A stretch of DNA of 55,025 nucleotides, from the NCBI GenBank assembly GCA_002148405.1, contig MUGG01000111.1, positions 1 to 55,025 of the forward strand, given 5' to 3'. The position numbers and the translations under genes were made by a program. Numbering within the stretch: position 1 is the stretch's first letter; every line of letters begins with the position of its first letter. This stretch comes from Alkalinema sp. CACIAM 70d (GTDB taxonomy: Bacteria > Cyanobacteriota > Cyanobacteriia > Leptolyngbyales > Leptolyngbyaceae). Positions 33,629 through 43,570 of this stretch are shown piece by piece. The notes under the pieces were generated by a model. It saw only the letters and a list, made by a program, of their open reading frames with translations, was not told the DNA's origin and made no database searches.

Positions 33629-34857
33629 ATGGTTTGTGCAATCGCCCTTGGGCAAATGAGATAGGTTCGTTCGATCGGCTGAATGAGGGTGCGAACTAAG
33701 GCAGATCGTTCACTAATTTCTTGCAAGCCTTGGGTCGTTTGCAGATTAATCCCCCGTTGATAGAGGGTATAGCCGCGACTACGGGCTACTCGAAACCCGA
33801 TCGAGTAATCAGGGTCTAATCCTATCTGCAAAGCAAGATCTTTAGCTTGTGTCAGGATTGCCGATTGCTGGACGGAATCGAGCTGAGTTAATTCGATCGC
33901 CTTGGGCAAATCCCGATCATAAACTTGACGGCAGAGATCCGCTAAAACAGGATCCGAGGCATCTTGCCAACATTGAATGTGATAAAACAGTCGCGAATCA
34001 TCCAAGGCCAAATAGTGCGCTAACGATAAATGATCGCAATGCCCCTGTAACCAAGCACCAATCACAGCATCAGCCCAGATTTCGCCTGCGCTCCACCCTG
34101 CTCGAGCACGAGCAAATAACCGCTCCAAGACCCAAGTCGCTGCCAAGTTTTTGGGATGGTTGTAAACCTGGTTATACATAAACGATCGCACCACCAGGTA
34201 ATGTTCGATCGCGGCAATCCCCTTTTGTGCCACCGTCAGTTGTTGCGTCACGGGGTCATAGCGCAAAGCTAACAAAATCCGATCTAAGTCAATATGGCCA
34301 TAGGATGCACCTGTGAAGTAACTATCCCGCATCAGGTAGTCCAAGCGATCGCAATCCAATTGACTACTGACCAATTGCCAAACCAGCGGAATAGGATGTT
34401 TTTTTTGATACACCGCTTCGAGTTGCGGCAACAGATCAGGATTAAAGCGATCGAGCAATTGGCGAATCGGTTGGGACTCTTGCAAAATCCGGCCTGTCCA
34501 GACCTCATGGTGAGTGCCAAAGATTTCTTCCCCCGTGTGGCTTAAGGCACTGTGGCCAATATCGTGCAATAGCGCAGCACAGAGAACCGTCGATCGAAAG
34601 GGTTGCAACTGCGGGTGCATACTGGCCAAGCGATCGAAGGCCCGACGAGCAACGGCTAAGACCCCAAGGGAATGGGTAAACCGAGAACCTTCCGCTCCAT
34701 GAAAGGTTAGGCTAGCTGGCCCCAGTTGTCGAATCCGACGAAGTCGCTGAAAAGCAGGGGTATCAATTAGGCGAATTAGCAAAGCTTCCGTAGGATCAGC
34801 CCCATTCAGGGTAATGGCTCCATGGAGGGGATCGTGGTAAGTCCGTTCAGTCAACAC
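33610..34857 (-). CDS. HD-domain phosphohydrolase (COG1078/dNTPase-like)
   Basis: The 415-aa protein begins TYHDPLHGAITLNGADPTEA and has QRLRRIRQLGPASLTFHGAE, GSRFTHSLGVLAVARRAFDR (first His), LCAALLHDIGHSALSHTGEE (HD motif) and DRLDYLMRDSYFTGASYGHI. This is the SAMHD1/YwfO-like HD group that hydrolyses dNTPs or related nucleotides using a metal pair. The start codon is GTG or the adjacent TTG; both are weak. It is transcribed alone and faces the S41 protease. dNTP-pool control is a reasonable inference given family members, but the substrate is not proven. Confidence 0.88.
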   Translation of the reverse strand: MLTERTYHDPLHGAITLNGADPTEALLIRLIDTPAFQRLRRIRQLGPASLTFHGAEGSRFTHSLGVLAVARRAFDRLASMHPQLQPFRSTVLCAALLHDIGHSALSHTGEEIFGTHHEVWTGRILQESQPIRQLLDRFNPDLLPQLEAVYQKKHPIPLVWQLVSSQLDCDRLDYLMRDSYFTGASYGHIDLDRILLALRYDPVTQQLTVAQKGIAAIEHYLVVRSFMYNQVYNHPKNLAATWVLERLFARARAGWSAGEIWADAVIGAWLQGHCDHLSLAHYLALDDSRLFYHIQCWQDASDPVLADLCRQVYDRDLPKAIELTQLDSVQQSAILTQAKDLALQIGLDPDYSIGFRVARSRGYTLYQRGINLQTTQGLQEISERSALVRTLIQPIERTYLICPRAIAQTIKANLP

Positions 34858-35008
34858 AGAGGAATAAATTACAGGAATATTTCTATGGAATGTACCCAGA
34901 AGTTTGATCTAACCGTGCTTTGAGCTACAACAGCCCTGCATGGACTACAGGACAATCATCCTAATCCCTGGGTTGCAATGGGTGCCCAGATGAGAAGCTT
35001 GAGTAGCC

Positions 35009-36772
35009 ATGAAACCGCGCATTATTGTCTGTGGTTTGGGTCAGACGGGATACAAGATTTATAAGCTCTTAAAGCAGCAAGGTGTAGGGGTCGTGGGAAT
35101 TAGTACCCATCATCTCCTGGAAGAGCGATCCCAAGGACGATTCCATGGACGATCGCAGAACTATTTAGCGTCCTTGGCGGACGATATCTTAGCGGATGAT
35201 ATCGTCGTGGGTGATCTGCGTGCCGATTCAACTTTACTGGCAGCAGGCATTCGAGACGCAAAAACATTAGTCCTGGCAACAAGTGACGATGCCCTCAATC
35301 TAGCAGTCCTGGTGCAAGCACGGGTATTGAATCCCCACATTCGCATTATCAATCGGCTCTACAATACCAGCCTAGGGGATCGCCTCGATCAAACTTTGTT
35401 GCACCACACAAGCATGAGCGTTTCGGCGATCGCTGCTCCTGTCTTTGCCTTTGCAGCGTTAGGTAATTTAGCGATCGGGCAACTGAAGCTTTTTAATCAA
35501 ACTTGGCCTATTCATGAAGAGCAGATTGATTTCGAGCATCCCTGGCGAGGCAAACCTCTCCAAGATTTGTGGGATGACCGATCACGCATGTTGATTTATT
35601 ACTTGCCCATTGATCACACAACCGATTTAGTATCGGCTATGCTGCGAGGAGAACGGCTACAGGTCGGCGATCGTTTAATTGTGGCCACTCAGCCCAGTGT
35701 AAGGGTTAGTCAACGATCGTTGAATGAGAGTCTCTCAAAATTTATGGCGAGTCTTAAACGGCTGCATCACCACGGTCGATCGGCGATCGGCGTGATTCTC
35801 ATCCTGTTGCTGACCATCCTGATTGCAACCCTGACCTACATCTGCATTAACTTCAACACCTCAGTGGCAGATGCCCTCTATTTCTCTGTGGGAATGATTA
35901 CTGGAGCCGGCGGCAATGAAAGCATCGCTGAACAAGCTCCTCCCGGAATTAAGGTCTTTACCGCCATCATGATGCTCGTAGGGGCAGGTGTTATTGGGGT
36001 ATGTTATGCCTTGCTCAATGATTTTATTCTGGGTACTCGCTTTCATCAAATCTGGAATGCTGCTCAAATTCCCCAAAGGAGTCACTACATCATTTGCGGT
36101 CTGGGGGGCATTGGGATGCAGATTGCCAAACAACTCTGCGATCGGGGCCATGAAGTGGTCATTATCGAACGAGATCCCCATTGTCGCTTTCTCAGTACAG
36201 CCCACCAACTTAAGTTACCTGTAATCCATGGCGACGCCAATCTAGCCGATGTACTCCAAGCGGCACGAGTTCATGAAGCCCAAGCTCTGCTCGCTGTCAC
36301 CAGCGATGATACCGCTAATCTAGAAATTGCTCTCACCGCCAAAGGATTGTCTCCTCGCCTAGCGGTCATTGTGCGCAACCAAGATCCCAGCTTTTCCCAG
36401 ATGGCCCAGCAGGTCTTTGAATTTGAAGCCGTCCTCAGTCCCACTGAATTGGCTGCGCCTTCCTTTGCCGCCGCTGCACTGGGAGGCCGGATTCTGGGCA
36501 ATGGGATGACAGGCAATAGTTTATGGATTGCCTTAGCGACTTTAATTACAGCCAATCATCCCTTCTGCGGCCACCAAGTTAAAGAACTAGCCATGCACAT
36601 TGATTTCGTACCGCTATATCTTGAAACCTCCCACCAAACCGTGCACGGCTGGAATTTACTGAATGCCTACCTGAGTGCGGAGGATATTCTTTACCTCACG
36701 GTTCCCGCCAATCGCTTAGACGAACTTTGGCGATCGGTGCAACTTCAAGTTTCAACTTCTAGCAGTCAGTGA
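35009..36772 (+). CDS. RCK - two-helix channel - RCK protein with non-canonical filter
   Basis: The 587-aa protein has an unusual order. A TrkA-N/RCK unit at residues 1-235 starts IIVCGLGQTGYKIYKLL and binds NAD or ATP. A two-helix pore unit follows (TM1 about 258-278, pore loop about 283-302, TM2 about 314-336), and a second RCK unit from about 358 starts YIICGLGGIGMQIAKQLCDR. The pore loop reads DALYFSVGMITGAGGNESI, where potassium channels normally have T-V-G-Y-G; here T-G-A-G-G replaces it. RCK domains gate channels by ligands. Usually both RCK copies follow the pore. Ion selectivity is therefore uncertain: it may be non-selective, or a regulator without transport. Start is the ATG at 35009. 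Confidence 0.82.
   Translation: MKPRIIVCGLGQTGYKIYKLLKQQGVGVVGISTHHLLEERSQGRFHGRSQNYLASLADDILADDIVVGDLRADSTLLAAGIRDAKTLVLATSDDALNLAVLVQARVLNPHIRIINRLYNTSLGDRLDQTLLHHTSMSVSAIAAPVFAFAALGNLAIGQLKLFNQTWPIHEEQIDFEHPWRGKPLQDLWDDRSRMLIYYLPIDHTTDLVSAMLRGERLQVGDRLIVATQPSVRVSQRSLNESLSKFMASLKRLHHHGRSAIGVILILLLTILIATLTYICINFNTSVADALYFSVGMITGAGGNESIAEQAPPGIKVFTAIMMLVGAGVIGVCYALLNDFILGTRFHQIWNAAQIPQRSHYIICGLGGIGMQIAKQLCDRGHEVVIIERDPHCRFLSTAHQLKLPVIHGDANLADVLQAARVHEAQALLAVTSDDTANLEIALTAKGLSPRLAVIVRNQDPSFSQMAQQVFEFEAVLSPTELAAPSFAAAALGGRILGNGMTGNSLWIALATLITANHPFCGHQVKELAMHIDFVPLYLETSHQTVHGWNLLNAYLSAEDILYLTVPANRLDELWRSVQLQVSTSSSQ
35177..35206. repeat. 15-bp tandem duplication inside the channel gene
   Basis: GCGGACGATATCTTA (35177-35191) and GCGGATGATATCGTC (35192-35206) encode ADDIL-ADDIV in frame. 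Confidence 0.7.
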
Positions 36773-36841
36773 ACTGAGCACAGCGGCGAAATCCTGGGAA
36801 TCTGCTAAGCAATAATTTCCCACCACCCACCCATCCACAAC

Positions 36842-38098
36842 TCAATTAACAGATTCCCTCGGCACACCTGCTAAGAGCGATCGGGATTGCAAGGTATCCA
36901 GCGCTGCTCGATATTGTTGATCAACCTCAGTACCTAATTGTTCAGGAGAAGAGGGTTGAAAGGGAACCACCCGATCGGGTGTAATCCCCAGCTTGTTAAT
37001 ATCACGATGGCTTGGCGTTTCGTACTTAGCCACCGTGACCGCTAGCCCTGATCCATCGGACAGATTGAATAGGGATTGAATGAGGCCCTTCCCGAAGGTT
37101 TTCTCCCCCAAAATAATAGCCCGCCCGTTGTCTTGTAATGCTCCCGCCAAAATTTCGCTAGCACTAGCTGTTCCTTGGTTCACCAAGACGACTAGGGGAG
37201 CTTGGGTCAAGGCCTTACCGGCTGCTTCAAAACTGCCGAGGGTGCCTTGGCGATTCACCGTATAGACGATCGTGCCACTGTCAATCCACTGCTTGGCAAT
37301 TTCAATCCCTGCCTGTAACAGTCCCCCTGGATTATTCCGTAAATCCAAAATATAACTGCTGGCTCCTTGGCGTTCCAATTGCTTAATTGCCTGAGCCACT
37401 TCCGTCGCTGCATTGGCATTGAACTGCGTTAGGCGGATATAACCACTCTTTTGGCCATTGGGCTGGGTGCGCAAGTCTGCGACGACGGGGTTCAACTCAA
37501 TACGATCGCGAACGAGGTTGTAGTCTTTAACAGGTTCGTTGTCATGCTGTACTTTGAGGGTGACTACGCTGCCCATGCTGCCGCGCATTCGCCCCGCTGC
37601 CTCATCCAAGCTCAAGCCCTGGGTGGAAATGCCATCAATTTCTAAAATGGCGTCTGCGGGTTGAATGCCAGCCTTAGCAGCGGGCGAACCTGCAATGGGG
37701 GCAATTACTTTGAGCCGCTGCGTTTCAGTATCTAGGGAAATCTGTAAGCCAACCCCCGTCAGTTCCCCCGATGTACTGGTCTGTAAACTCCGGTACTGCT
37801 CCGGTTGCATAATGCGGGTAAAGGGATCTCCAAGCAACCCCAACATTTCCTGCACTAGAAGGTAGGTCTGCGAACGTTGCTCGGGAGCTTTTTTCAAAAA
37901 TTTTTCCCGCACCGCCCACCAATTCTGATGGTTAAAGCTGGCATCTACATAGGCCCGATCGATAATTCGCCACACTTCATTGACAAAACGTTGCTCATCA
38001 GTCAATGCCTGCGCTGAACCTGCAAAAGCCAGCACTGACAACACAACGGAGAGCAGCGAAACCATCAGAGATCGAGACCAGGCAGCGTATTTTCCCAT
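36842..38098 (-). CDS. ctpA: carboxyl-terminal processing protease CtpA (D1 maturation)
   Basis: CtpA removes the C-terminal extension of the D1 protein in the thylakoid lumen, which is needed for assembly of the manganese cluster of photosystem II. The 418-aa protein has a signal peptide (ending GSAQALTDEQ), RFVNEVWRIIDRAYVDASFN, a PDZ domain (TSGELTGVGLQISL to GIQPADAILEIDG) and the protease domain with catalytic Ser in QGTASASEILAGALQDNG and Lys in EKTFGKGLIQSLFNLSDGSG. In several cyanobacteria ctpA lies next to petB-petD, exactly as here (divergent from petB), which favours CtpA over its paralogues. The sister protease at 32063 shares the same domain order. Confidence 0.9.
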   Translation of the reverse strand: MGKYAAWSRSLMVSLLSVVLSVLAFAGSAQALTDEQRFVNEVWRIIDRAYVDASFNHQNWWAVREKFLKKAPEQRSQTYLLVQEMLGLLGDPFTRIMQPEQYRSLQTSTSGELTGVGLQISLDTETQRLKVIAPIAGSPAAKAGIQPADAILEIDGISTQGLSLDEAAGRMRGSMGSVVTLKVQHDNEPVKDYNLVRDRIELNPVVADLRTQPNGQKSGYIRLTQFNANAATEVAQAIKQLERQGASSYILDLRNNPGGLLQAGIEIAKQWIDSGTIVYTVNRQGTLGSFEAAGKALTQAPLVVLVNQGTASASEILAGALQDNGRAIILGEKTFGKGLIQSLFNLSDGSGLAVTVAKYETPSHRDINKLGITPDRVVPFQPSSPEQLGTEVDQQYRAALDTLQSRSLLAGVPRESVN

Positions 38099-38581
38099 AG
38101 CTTTTGATAGTAAACGGTAACTGAACGTTCTGCCTACCCTGCCTCAAGATCTAAGGATTAACGCAGAACTTAACGGTTAAGATTCTTAAGGTCAAGATTC
38201 TTCCAACCGATCGAGACACGCTTTAGATTGACCCAAAAATTGAATCAGCGAACAGAGAACCTAACTTTAAATGGACTAACGAAGGGTCAAACATTCAGCG
38301 CCAGTCCAGCCCACTCAACCAAACCATTAACTAGGGGCTGGCCAGCCTACTTGAATCGCAATAGTACTTGAATAGTCAGACTGCTTGAGAAAAATTGATT
38401 CAGCCCAAAATTTCTGAGAAACTTCATACTTCTTCATAAAGTAACTTATCCAATTCCCATTGCCAAGTCTGCTCCTCATCAGCAAAACAGCAGCCTGTCA
38501 CCCTTGCCTAGGGATCCTTCGGGGTTTAAGGTGTGTTACATTTTTTATGAACAGCAATCATTTTTAGGAACGCTCTCGACT
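38099..38581. other. divergent ctpA-petB intergenic region
   Basis: No gene. It holds promoters for ctpA and petB and an imperfect 15-bp duplication (GTTAAGATTCTTAAG at 38176-38190 and GTCAAGATTCTTCCA following). A reading frame extends upstream of the petB ATG from 38504, but the cytochrome b6 N-terminus starts at 38582. Confidence 0.6.
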
Positions 38582-39229
38582 ATGGCAAACGTGTACGACT
38601 GGTTCGAGGAGCGCTTAGAGATCCAGGCGCTCGCTGATGACGTAACCAGCAAGTACGTGCCGCCCCACGTGAATATTTTCTACTGCCTGGGTGGAATCAC
38701 GCTGACTTGCTTTCTAATCCAGTTTGCCACTGGATTTGCAATGACTTTTTACTACAAACCCACCGTAGCTGAAGCGTTTAGCTCCGTTCAGTACATCATG
38801 AACGAAGTCAACTTTGGCTGGTTGATTCGCTCCATTCACCGCTGGTCTGCCAGCATGATGGTGCTGATGATGATTCTGCACGTGTTCCGGGTTTACCTGA
38901 CGGGTGGTTTCAAGAAACCCCGTGAGTTGACTTGGGTCAGTGGCGTGATTCTTTCTGTCATCACCGTTTCTTTTGGTGTGACTGGTTACTCCCTCCCTTG
39001 GGATCAGGTTGGCTACTGGGCGGTCAAGATCGTATCCGGTGTGCCTGAAGCAATTCCCGTGGTCGGAACCCTGATTGCCGACTTGCTACGGGGTGGTGCC
39101 AGCGTTGGTCAAGCAACCCTGACTCGCTACTACAGTGCTCACACGTTTGTTCTGCCTTGGCTAATCGCCGTCTTCATGCTGATTCACTTCTTGATGATTC
39201 GGAAGCAAGGCATTTCCGGCCCGCTATAA
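38582..39229 (+). CDS. petB: cytochrome b6
   Basis: Core haem protein of the cytochrome b6f complex, carrying electrons between plastoquinol and the Q-cycle haems in the thylakoid. The 215-aa protein starts [20 protein letters not shown] and has Cys35 in [11 protein letters not shown], which anchors haem c(n). The four haem-ligand His lie in two helices ([20 protein letters not shown] and [20 protein letters not shown]). It has four transmembrane helices and normal length. petD follows after 176 bp on the same strand, the standard cyanobacterial pair. Confidence 0.99.
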   Translation: MANVYDWFEERLEIQALADDVTSKYVPPHVNIFYCLGGITLTCFLIQFATGFAMTFYYKPTVAEAFSSVQYIMNEVNFGWLIRSIHRWSASMMVLMMILHVFRVYLTGGFKKPRELTWVSGVILSVITVSFGVTGYSLPWDQVGYWAVKIVSGVPEAIPVVGTLIADLLRGGASVGQATLTRYYSAHTFVLPWLIAVFMLIHFLMIRKQGISGPL

Positions 39230-39405
39230 ACCGCTGGTGAGTCTGCTTTACAGGGCTTGGAGTGACCTGGTATGGTCGTATCCAAAGGAAACAAAATTTC
39301 TAGGCGCTGGAGCATACCGTTGTTCAATCCGGCCCAAATCTCAATCAAGACAACTAAAAACTATCTGTCTGCCGACTTCCAGATTTTGAGGAGAGCCTTT
39401 TCGCA

Positions 39406-39885
39406 ATGGCAACTTTGAAAAAACCGGATCTAACCGATCCCGTATTGCGTGCGAAGCTAGCGAAGGGTATGGGTCACAACTACTACGGTGAACCCGCATG
39501 GCCCAACGACCTGCTTTACATCTTCCCCGTTGTAATTTTGGGTACGATCGCCCTCTGTGTGGGTCTAGCTGTTCTAGATCCGGCATTGGTGGGTGAACCG
39601 GCTAATCCCTTCGCAACGCCTTTGGAAATTCTGCCCGAGTGGTACTTGTACCCTGTCTTCAACATTTTGCGCCTCGTTCCCAACAAGCTACTAGGCGTTG
39701 TGTTGATGTCGTCTGTCCCCCTGGGAATGATTACGGTTCCCTTTATTGAAAGTGTGAACAAGTTCCAAAACCCATTCCGTCGCCCAGTGGCTATGGCAGT
39801 GTTTCTCTTTGGAACCGCTGTATCCATGTACCTAGGTGCTGGCGCAATCTTCCCTGTGGACAAAGCGCTGACCCTCGGTCTGTAA
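39406..39885 (+). CDS. petD: cytochrome b6f complex subunit IV
   Basis: Subunit IV completes the quinone-binding core of cytochrome b6f with three transmembrane helices. The 159-aa protein shows [20 protein letters not shown] and [20 protein letters not shown] at the N-terminus, and the conserved [20 protein letters not shown], which contains the PEWY motif of the Qo quinol-oxidation site. GAGGAGA precedes the ATG. It is followed by a strong terminator, so petB-petD form a two-gene unit. Confidence 0.99.
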   Translation: MATLKKPDLTDPVLRAKLAKGMGHNYYGEPAWPNDLLYIFPVVILGTIALCVGLAVLDPALVGEPANPFATPLEILPEWYLYPVFNILRLVPNKLLGVVLMSSVPLGMITVPFIESVNKFQNPFRRPVAMAVFLFGTAVSMYLGAGAIFPVDKALTLGL

Positions 39886-39977
39886 GCAGCCTGAGGCTCT
39901 TTGGTAGCTTGAGGTTTGCTGCTAGGTTTCGTCTAAAGATATTTTTCTTAGAAGAAATCTTTGCTTAATTTCATTTC

Positions 39978-40020
39978 ATCGTCTGGATGCCTGTTATGGT
40001 TATCCAGACGATATTTTTTT
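39978..40020 (+). terminator. rho-independent terminator of petBD
   Basis: ATCGTCTGGAT (39978-39988) pairs with ATCCAGACGAT (40002-40012), followed by a run of seven T's. Confidence 0.92.
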
Positions 40021-40079
40021 GCTCACTTTTTTAGAGTTGTGATTCGAATATCCGGTACGGGATCGCCTGTCCTTGTAAA

Positions 40080-40142
40080 AGCACAAAAGTATCCAAGTGT
40101 AGAAGCACAAAAATCACCCCGGCAGGGTAACAGCACAAAAGT
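40080..40142. repeat. AGCACAAAAGT-type element, three copies upstream of ftsH
   Basis: AGCACAAAAGT occurs at 40080-40090, AGCACAAAAAT at 40104-40114 and AGCACAAAAGT at 40132-40142, each followed by a short (A/C)TCACC- or ATCC-like word. The copies are 24 and 28 bp apart, and the last lies 123 bp before the ftsH ATG. The layout suits repeated binding sites for a regulator. A 12-bp tandem (TGTTCTGAAGAC at 40200-40211 and 40212-40223) follows. Confidence 0.6.
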
Positions 40143-40264
40143 CACCCCCGATCTGAATTTTGGGAGGGTAGACTAGAGAGAACACACCACTCAGCATTCT
40201 GTTCTGAAGACTGTTCTGAAGACTGTTTTAAATTCTGATAGACCTGAATTTCGATAGGCTAGGC

Positions 40265-42193
40265 ATGAGACAAGGCATGAAACGTTCTTTAGGGAAGCCC
40301 CACCAGCAAATAAAGACCCGTACTCGATCGCCCTTTCGATCGGCGGGTATTGTGAAATTTTTAATGGGTCTGGCCATTTCCCAGACCGTTCTGTTAGCTA
40401 GCCCTGTCCTTGCCCAGCAACGTCAAAGCCCCTTGAGTTATGGGGACTTGTTCGATCGCATCCGCAAAGACAAAGTGGAGCAGGTCAAAATTGATCCCAC
40501 CCAGCAAGTGGCCAAGGTGTATTTAAAGGATGCACCGAAGAAGGATCAGCCCGTGGAAGTGCAGTTGCTGGAGCGGAATGATGAACTGATCAATCTGCTG
40601 AATGACCAAAAAGTGGCTTGGAGTGTGGAGCGATCGGCGGACAATAGCGCCCTGATCAGCATCATGATCCAGTTGCTCGCGTTTCTGTTGCTGATTTCCG
40701 CCGTCATGTTTGTCATCCGGCGATCGGCCAATGGCCCCGGTGGCCCTGGTCAAGCCATGAGTTTTGGTAAGTCCCGTGCCCGCTTCCAAATGGAGGCGAA
40801 AACCGGGGTGGTGTTTGACGATGTAGCCGGGATCGAAGAAGCCAAGGAAGAACTTCAGGAAGTTGTGACTTTCCTGCGGAAGCCTGAGAAGTTTACCGCT
40901 GTGGGAGCTCGTATTCCCAAGGGCGTGTTACTGGTTGGGCCGCCGGGAACTGGGAAAACCTTGCTGGCCAAGGCGATCGCGGGAGAAGCGGGCGTGCCTT
41001 TCTTCAGTATGTCTGGGTCGGAATTTGTAGAAATGTTTGTTGGGGTTGGGGCCTCCCGTGTCCGGGATCTGTTCAAAAAAGCCAAGGAAAATGCCCCCTG
41101 CATTGTGTTCATCGATGAAATTGATGCGGTCGGTCGGCAGCGCAGTATTGGCTACGGCGGCGGCAACGACGAGCGGGAACAAACGCTGAACCAACTACTG
41201 ACGGAAATGGACGGCTTTGAGGGCAATTCCGGTGTGATTATCATCGCTGCAACAAACCGAGCCGATGTGTTGGATCAAGCCCTCCTGCGTCCAGGCCGAT
41301 TTGATCGCCAGGTGACGGTCGATTTACCCACCTTTAAAGGTCGCTTGGGCATTTTGGAAGTCCACGCCCGCAACAAAAAGATTGAAGAAGAGGTTTCCCT
41401 AGAGGCGATCGCCCGTCGGACACCCGGTTTCTCCGGTGCAGATTTGGCCAACTTGCTGAACGAGGCTGCCATTTTGACGGCACGGCGACGCAAGGAAGCC
41501 ATGACCATGGAAGAGGTGGAAGACGCGATCGATCGCCTGACGATCGGTCTGACACTGACGCCGTTACTTGACAGTAAGAAAAAACGGCTGATTGCTTATC
41601 ATGAAGTGGGCCATGCCTTGTTAATGACTCTGCTGAAGCGGTCTGACCCGTTAAACAAGGTGACAATTATTCCCCGATCGGGGGGCATTGGCGGGTTTGC
41701 CCAGCAAGCCTTTAACGAAGACATGGTGGACAGCGGCCTCTATACCAAAGCCTGGATGATGGATCAGATTATCCTGACTCTGGGCGGGCGGGCAGCGGAG
41801 GAAATTGTCTTCGGCCACGATGAAGTCACAGCGGGAGCTAGCAGCGACATCCGCTATGTAGCCAGCGCAGCACGGGAAATGGTGACGCGCTATGGGATGA
41901 CGGAGATGGGCTTGGTGGCCTTGGAAGGTTCAGGTGATGTCTATGCCACGCGGGGTGGAAACTTGACCCGAACGGACTATTCCGAAGAAGTGGCTACCCA
42001 GATCGATCACAAAGTTCGAGAAATTGCCCAGCAATGTTTGGAGGAAGCGAAACGAATTCTGTTGGAGAATCGATCGTTGATGGATCGGCTGGTAGACCTG
42101 CTTTTAGAGAAGGAAATGCTCGACGGGGATGAGTTCCGCCAAGTGGTTGAAGAATATCAAGCCAAAACAGAAGAAGTCATGATTTCTGCCTAG
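40265..42193 (+). CDS. ftsH: ATP-dependent zinc metalloprotease FtsH
   Basis: FtsH extracts and degrades membrane proteins; in cyanobacteria FtsH hexamers remove damaged D1 during photosystem II repair and also act in iron stress. The 642-aa protein has two transmembrane helices (about 28-48 and 134-153) around a lumenal domain, then the AAA+ module with Walker A GPPGTGKT, Walker [16 protein letters not shown] and second-region-of-homology [14 protein letters not shown]. The zinc site is YHEVGHALL (HEVGH; the third ligand Asp/Glu is further on). Cyanobacteria have four FtsH paralogues and I cannot say which this is. ATG 40265 or 40277 is possible; the first is listed. Confidence 0.96.
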   Translation: MRQGMKRSLGKPHQQIKTRTRSPFRSAGIVKFLMGLAISQTVLLASPVLAQQRQSPLSYGDLFDRIRKDKVEQVKIDPTQQVAKVYLKDAPKKDQPVEVQLLERNDELINLLNDQKVAWSVERSADNSALISIMIQLLAFLLLISAVMFVIRRSANGPGGPGQAMSFGKSRARFQMEAKTGVVFDDVAGIEEAKEELQEVVTFLRKPEKFTAVGARIPKGVLLVGPPGTGKTLLAKAIAGEAGVPFFSMSGSEFVEMFVGVGASRVRDLFKKAKENAPCIVFIDEIDAVGRQRSIGYGGGNDEREQTLNQLLTEMDGFEGNSGVIIIAATNRADVLDQALLRPGRFDRQVTVDLPTFKGRLGILEVHARNKKIEEEVSLEAIARRTPGFSGADLANLLNEAAILTARRRKEAMTMEEVEDAIDRLTIGLTLTPLLDSKKKRLIAYHEVGHALLMTLLKRSDPLNKVTIIPRSGGIGGFAQQAFNEDMVDSGLYTKAWMMDQIILTLGGRAAEEIVFGHDEVTAGASSDIRYVASAAREMVTRYGMTEMGLVALEGSGDVYATRGGNLTRTDYSEEVATQIDHKVREIAQQCLEEAKRILLENRSLMDRLVDLLLEKEMLDGDEFRQVVEEYQAKTEEVMISA

Positions 42194-42242
42194 CAGGCGT
42201 TACTCAGAGAGCCCATCATCCAGCCAAATCAAGCTCAACTCA

Positions 42243-42277
42243 CAAAAAAGGCAGATCCTCTTGAGGATCTGCCTTTT
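42243..42277. terminator. bidirectional rho-independent terminator
   Basis: GGCAGATCCTC and GAGGATCTGCC form an 11-bp stem with a TT loop, with an A-run upstream and T-run downstream. It serves the convergent ftsH and PRC-barrel genes. Confidence 0.93.
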
Positions 42278-42306
42278 CTAATTAAATGACTCAAAGGACA
42301 AGTCAG

Positions 42307-43389
42307 TTACTCTTCGTATTCAGGCTGCTTCACCTTTTCAGGAATATTTAGCGCTTGTGGCTTATATTCTGTTGCTTCGGGATCCGTCCAAGGATCTTCT
42401 GCTGAGGCTGTTTCTTCCGGTGTGGAAGCATCAGCGATCGAGGTCTCGGGTTCAACGATCGCAGCTTTGGCTGAATCAGTAGGTTTAGCCTCCACCACAG
42501 GAGTGACGTCTACGACTTCCTCTACAACTTCCGCAAACTCAACATCTTCGTAGTCGTCGGCAGCATCATCTTCGTTGTAGGGCTCTTCGTAGCGATCGCG
42601 GGTGGTTGCATTCGTCCAGTTATCCGCAGGCTCGTTCTCCAGGTAACGCGCTTGCTGGCGGGCTTGGGGTGGCTGCCGCAGTTCTAGAGGTTCCGGCTGG
42701 CGTTCCCAGTTATCCTCATCCCAGGTTTCCTCTACGCTTTCCACCTGGGGACGACGCAGGGGCGGCGCTTCCAAGGGAACCCGTTGACCCGAGGGCAACT
42801 GATTTTCAATGCGCACAGGGCTGGGCGGCGCATAGAGTTCATCCTTCTCCCAGGGAGCTTTCCCCAGACCGAGACGTTCCAAGACCCCAACAGTCATCTG
42901 ATTCAGGCGTTCTTCGGCTCCTTCATAGACGATGAGCCGATCGGGGCCACTACTGACAATTTCCGTCACCCCAATTTCAAAGGTGCTCACCACTTGGTCA
43001 GGAATGAGCGGAAACCCGAGGGAGGCAATCGTGAGGGACTCCAGTTTGCCGTTATCAATGTCAAACTTGTAGCCCCGCACCTTACCCAAGACTTCTCCAG
43101 TTTCGGTAATGACTTCGCAGTTGATCAGGCTATTGAACTGTTCAACATCAACGTCTTCAATGACATTCTCATCATCCACCAGGATGACATCCCCAATTTG
43201 TCGAATGCTACTCAGCATCATGGGTTGGGGGGTTCCGTAGAACAAACTGGGTCGCAGACTCAGCGCAACCACTTCCTGGCTATCAATATCGACCCAAAGT
43301 TGGCTCACGACACCTAGCTTTTTCCCCGTGTCGCGGGTGATGACTTGGGTGCCCAGGAGATCGGTGCGTTGGCGAAATTCTGCTGACAT
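42307..43389 (-). CDS. tandem PRC-barrel protein with acidic tail
   Basis: The 360-aa protein starts with two PRC-barrel domains. The first (about residues 8-80) has LLGTQVITRDTGKKLGVVSQ and the second (about 88-165) has INCEVITETGEVLGKVRGYK. The PRC barrel was named after the photosynthetic reaction centre H subunit and also occurs in the RimM ribosome-maturation factor; cyanobacterial tandem-PRC proteins are largely uncharacterised. From about 180 the sequence is charged and low in complexity, with acidic stretches (YNEDDAADDYEDVEFAEVVE) and a long Glu/Asp/Ala/Pro-rich tail, probably disordered. It ends at the terminator shared with ftsH. Confidence 0.85.
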   Translation of the reverse strand: MSAEFRQRTDLLGTQVITRDTGKKLGVVSQLWVDIDSQEVVALSLRPSLFYGTPQPMMLSSIRQIGDVILVDDENVIEDVDVEQFNSLINCEVITETGEVLGKVRGYKFDIDNGKLESLTIASLGFPLIPDQVVSTFEIGVTEIVSSGPDRLIVYEGAEERLNQMTVGVLERLGLGKAPWEKDELYAPPSPVRIENQLPSGQRVPLEAPPLRRPQVESVEETWDEDNWERQPEPLELRQPPQARQQARYLENEPADNWTNATTRDRYEEPYNEDDAADDYEDVEFAEVVEEVVDVTPVVEAKPTDSAKAAIVEPETSIADASTPEETASAEDPWTDPEATEYKPQALNIPEKVKQPEYEE

Positions 43390-43570
43390 TACTAATCTCG
43401 AATCCTACGTGGATGAATTCTGCTTAAGTTTACCAAATCACGATCGGCGTGGCGTTGTGGAGTCGGGTGCGGGTTCCCGATACAGGCTTTCTCAAGCTAT
43501 GGAAAAGACCCAAAGGCGGGTGGATTGGATGAATCGTTGAGTCTGTTCCATAGAGATTCGTTGTGCGGCT

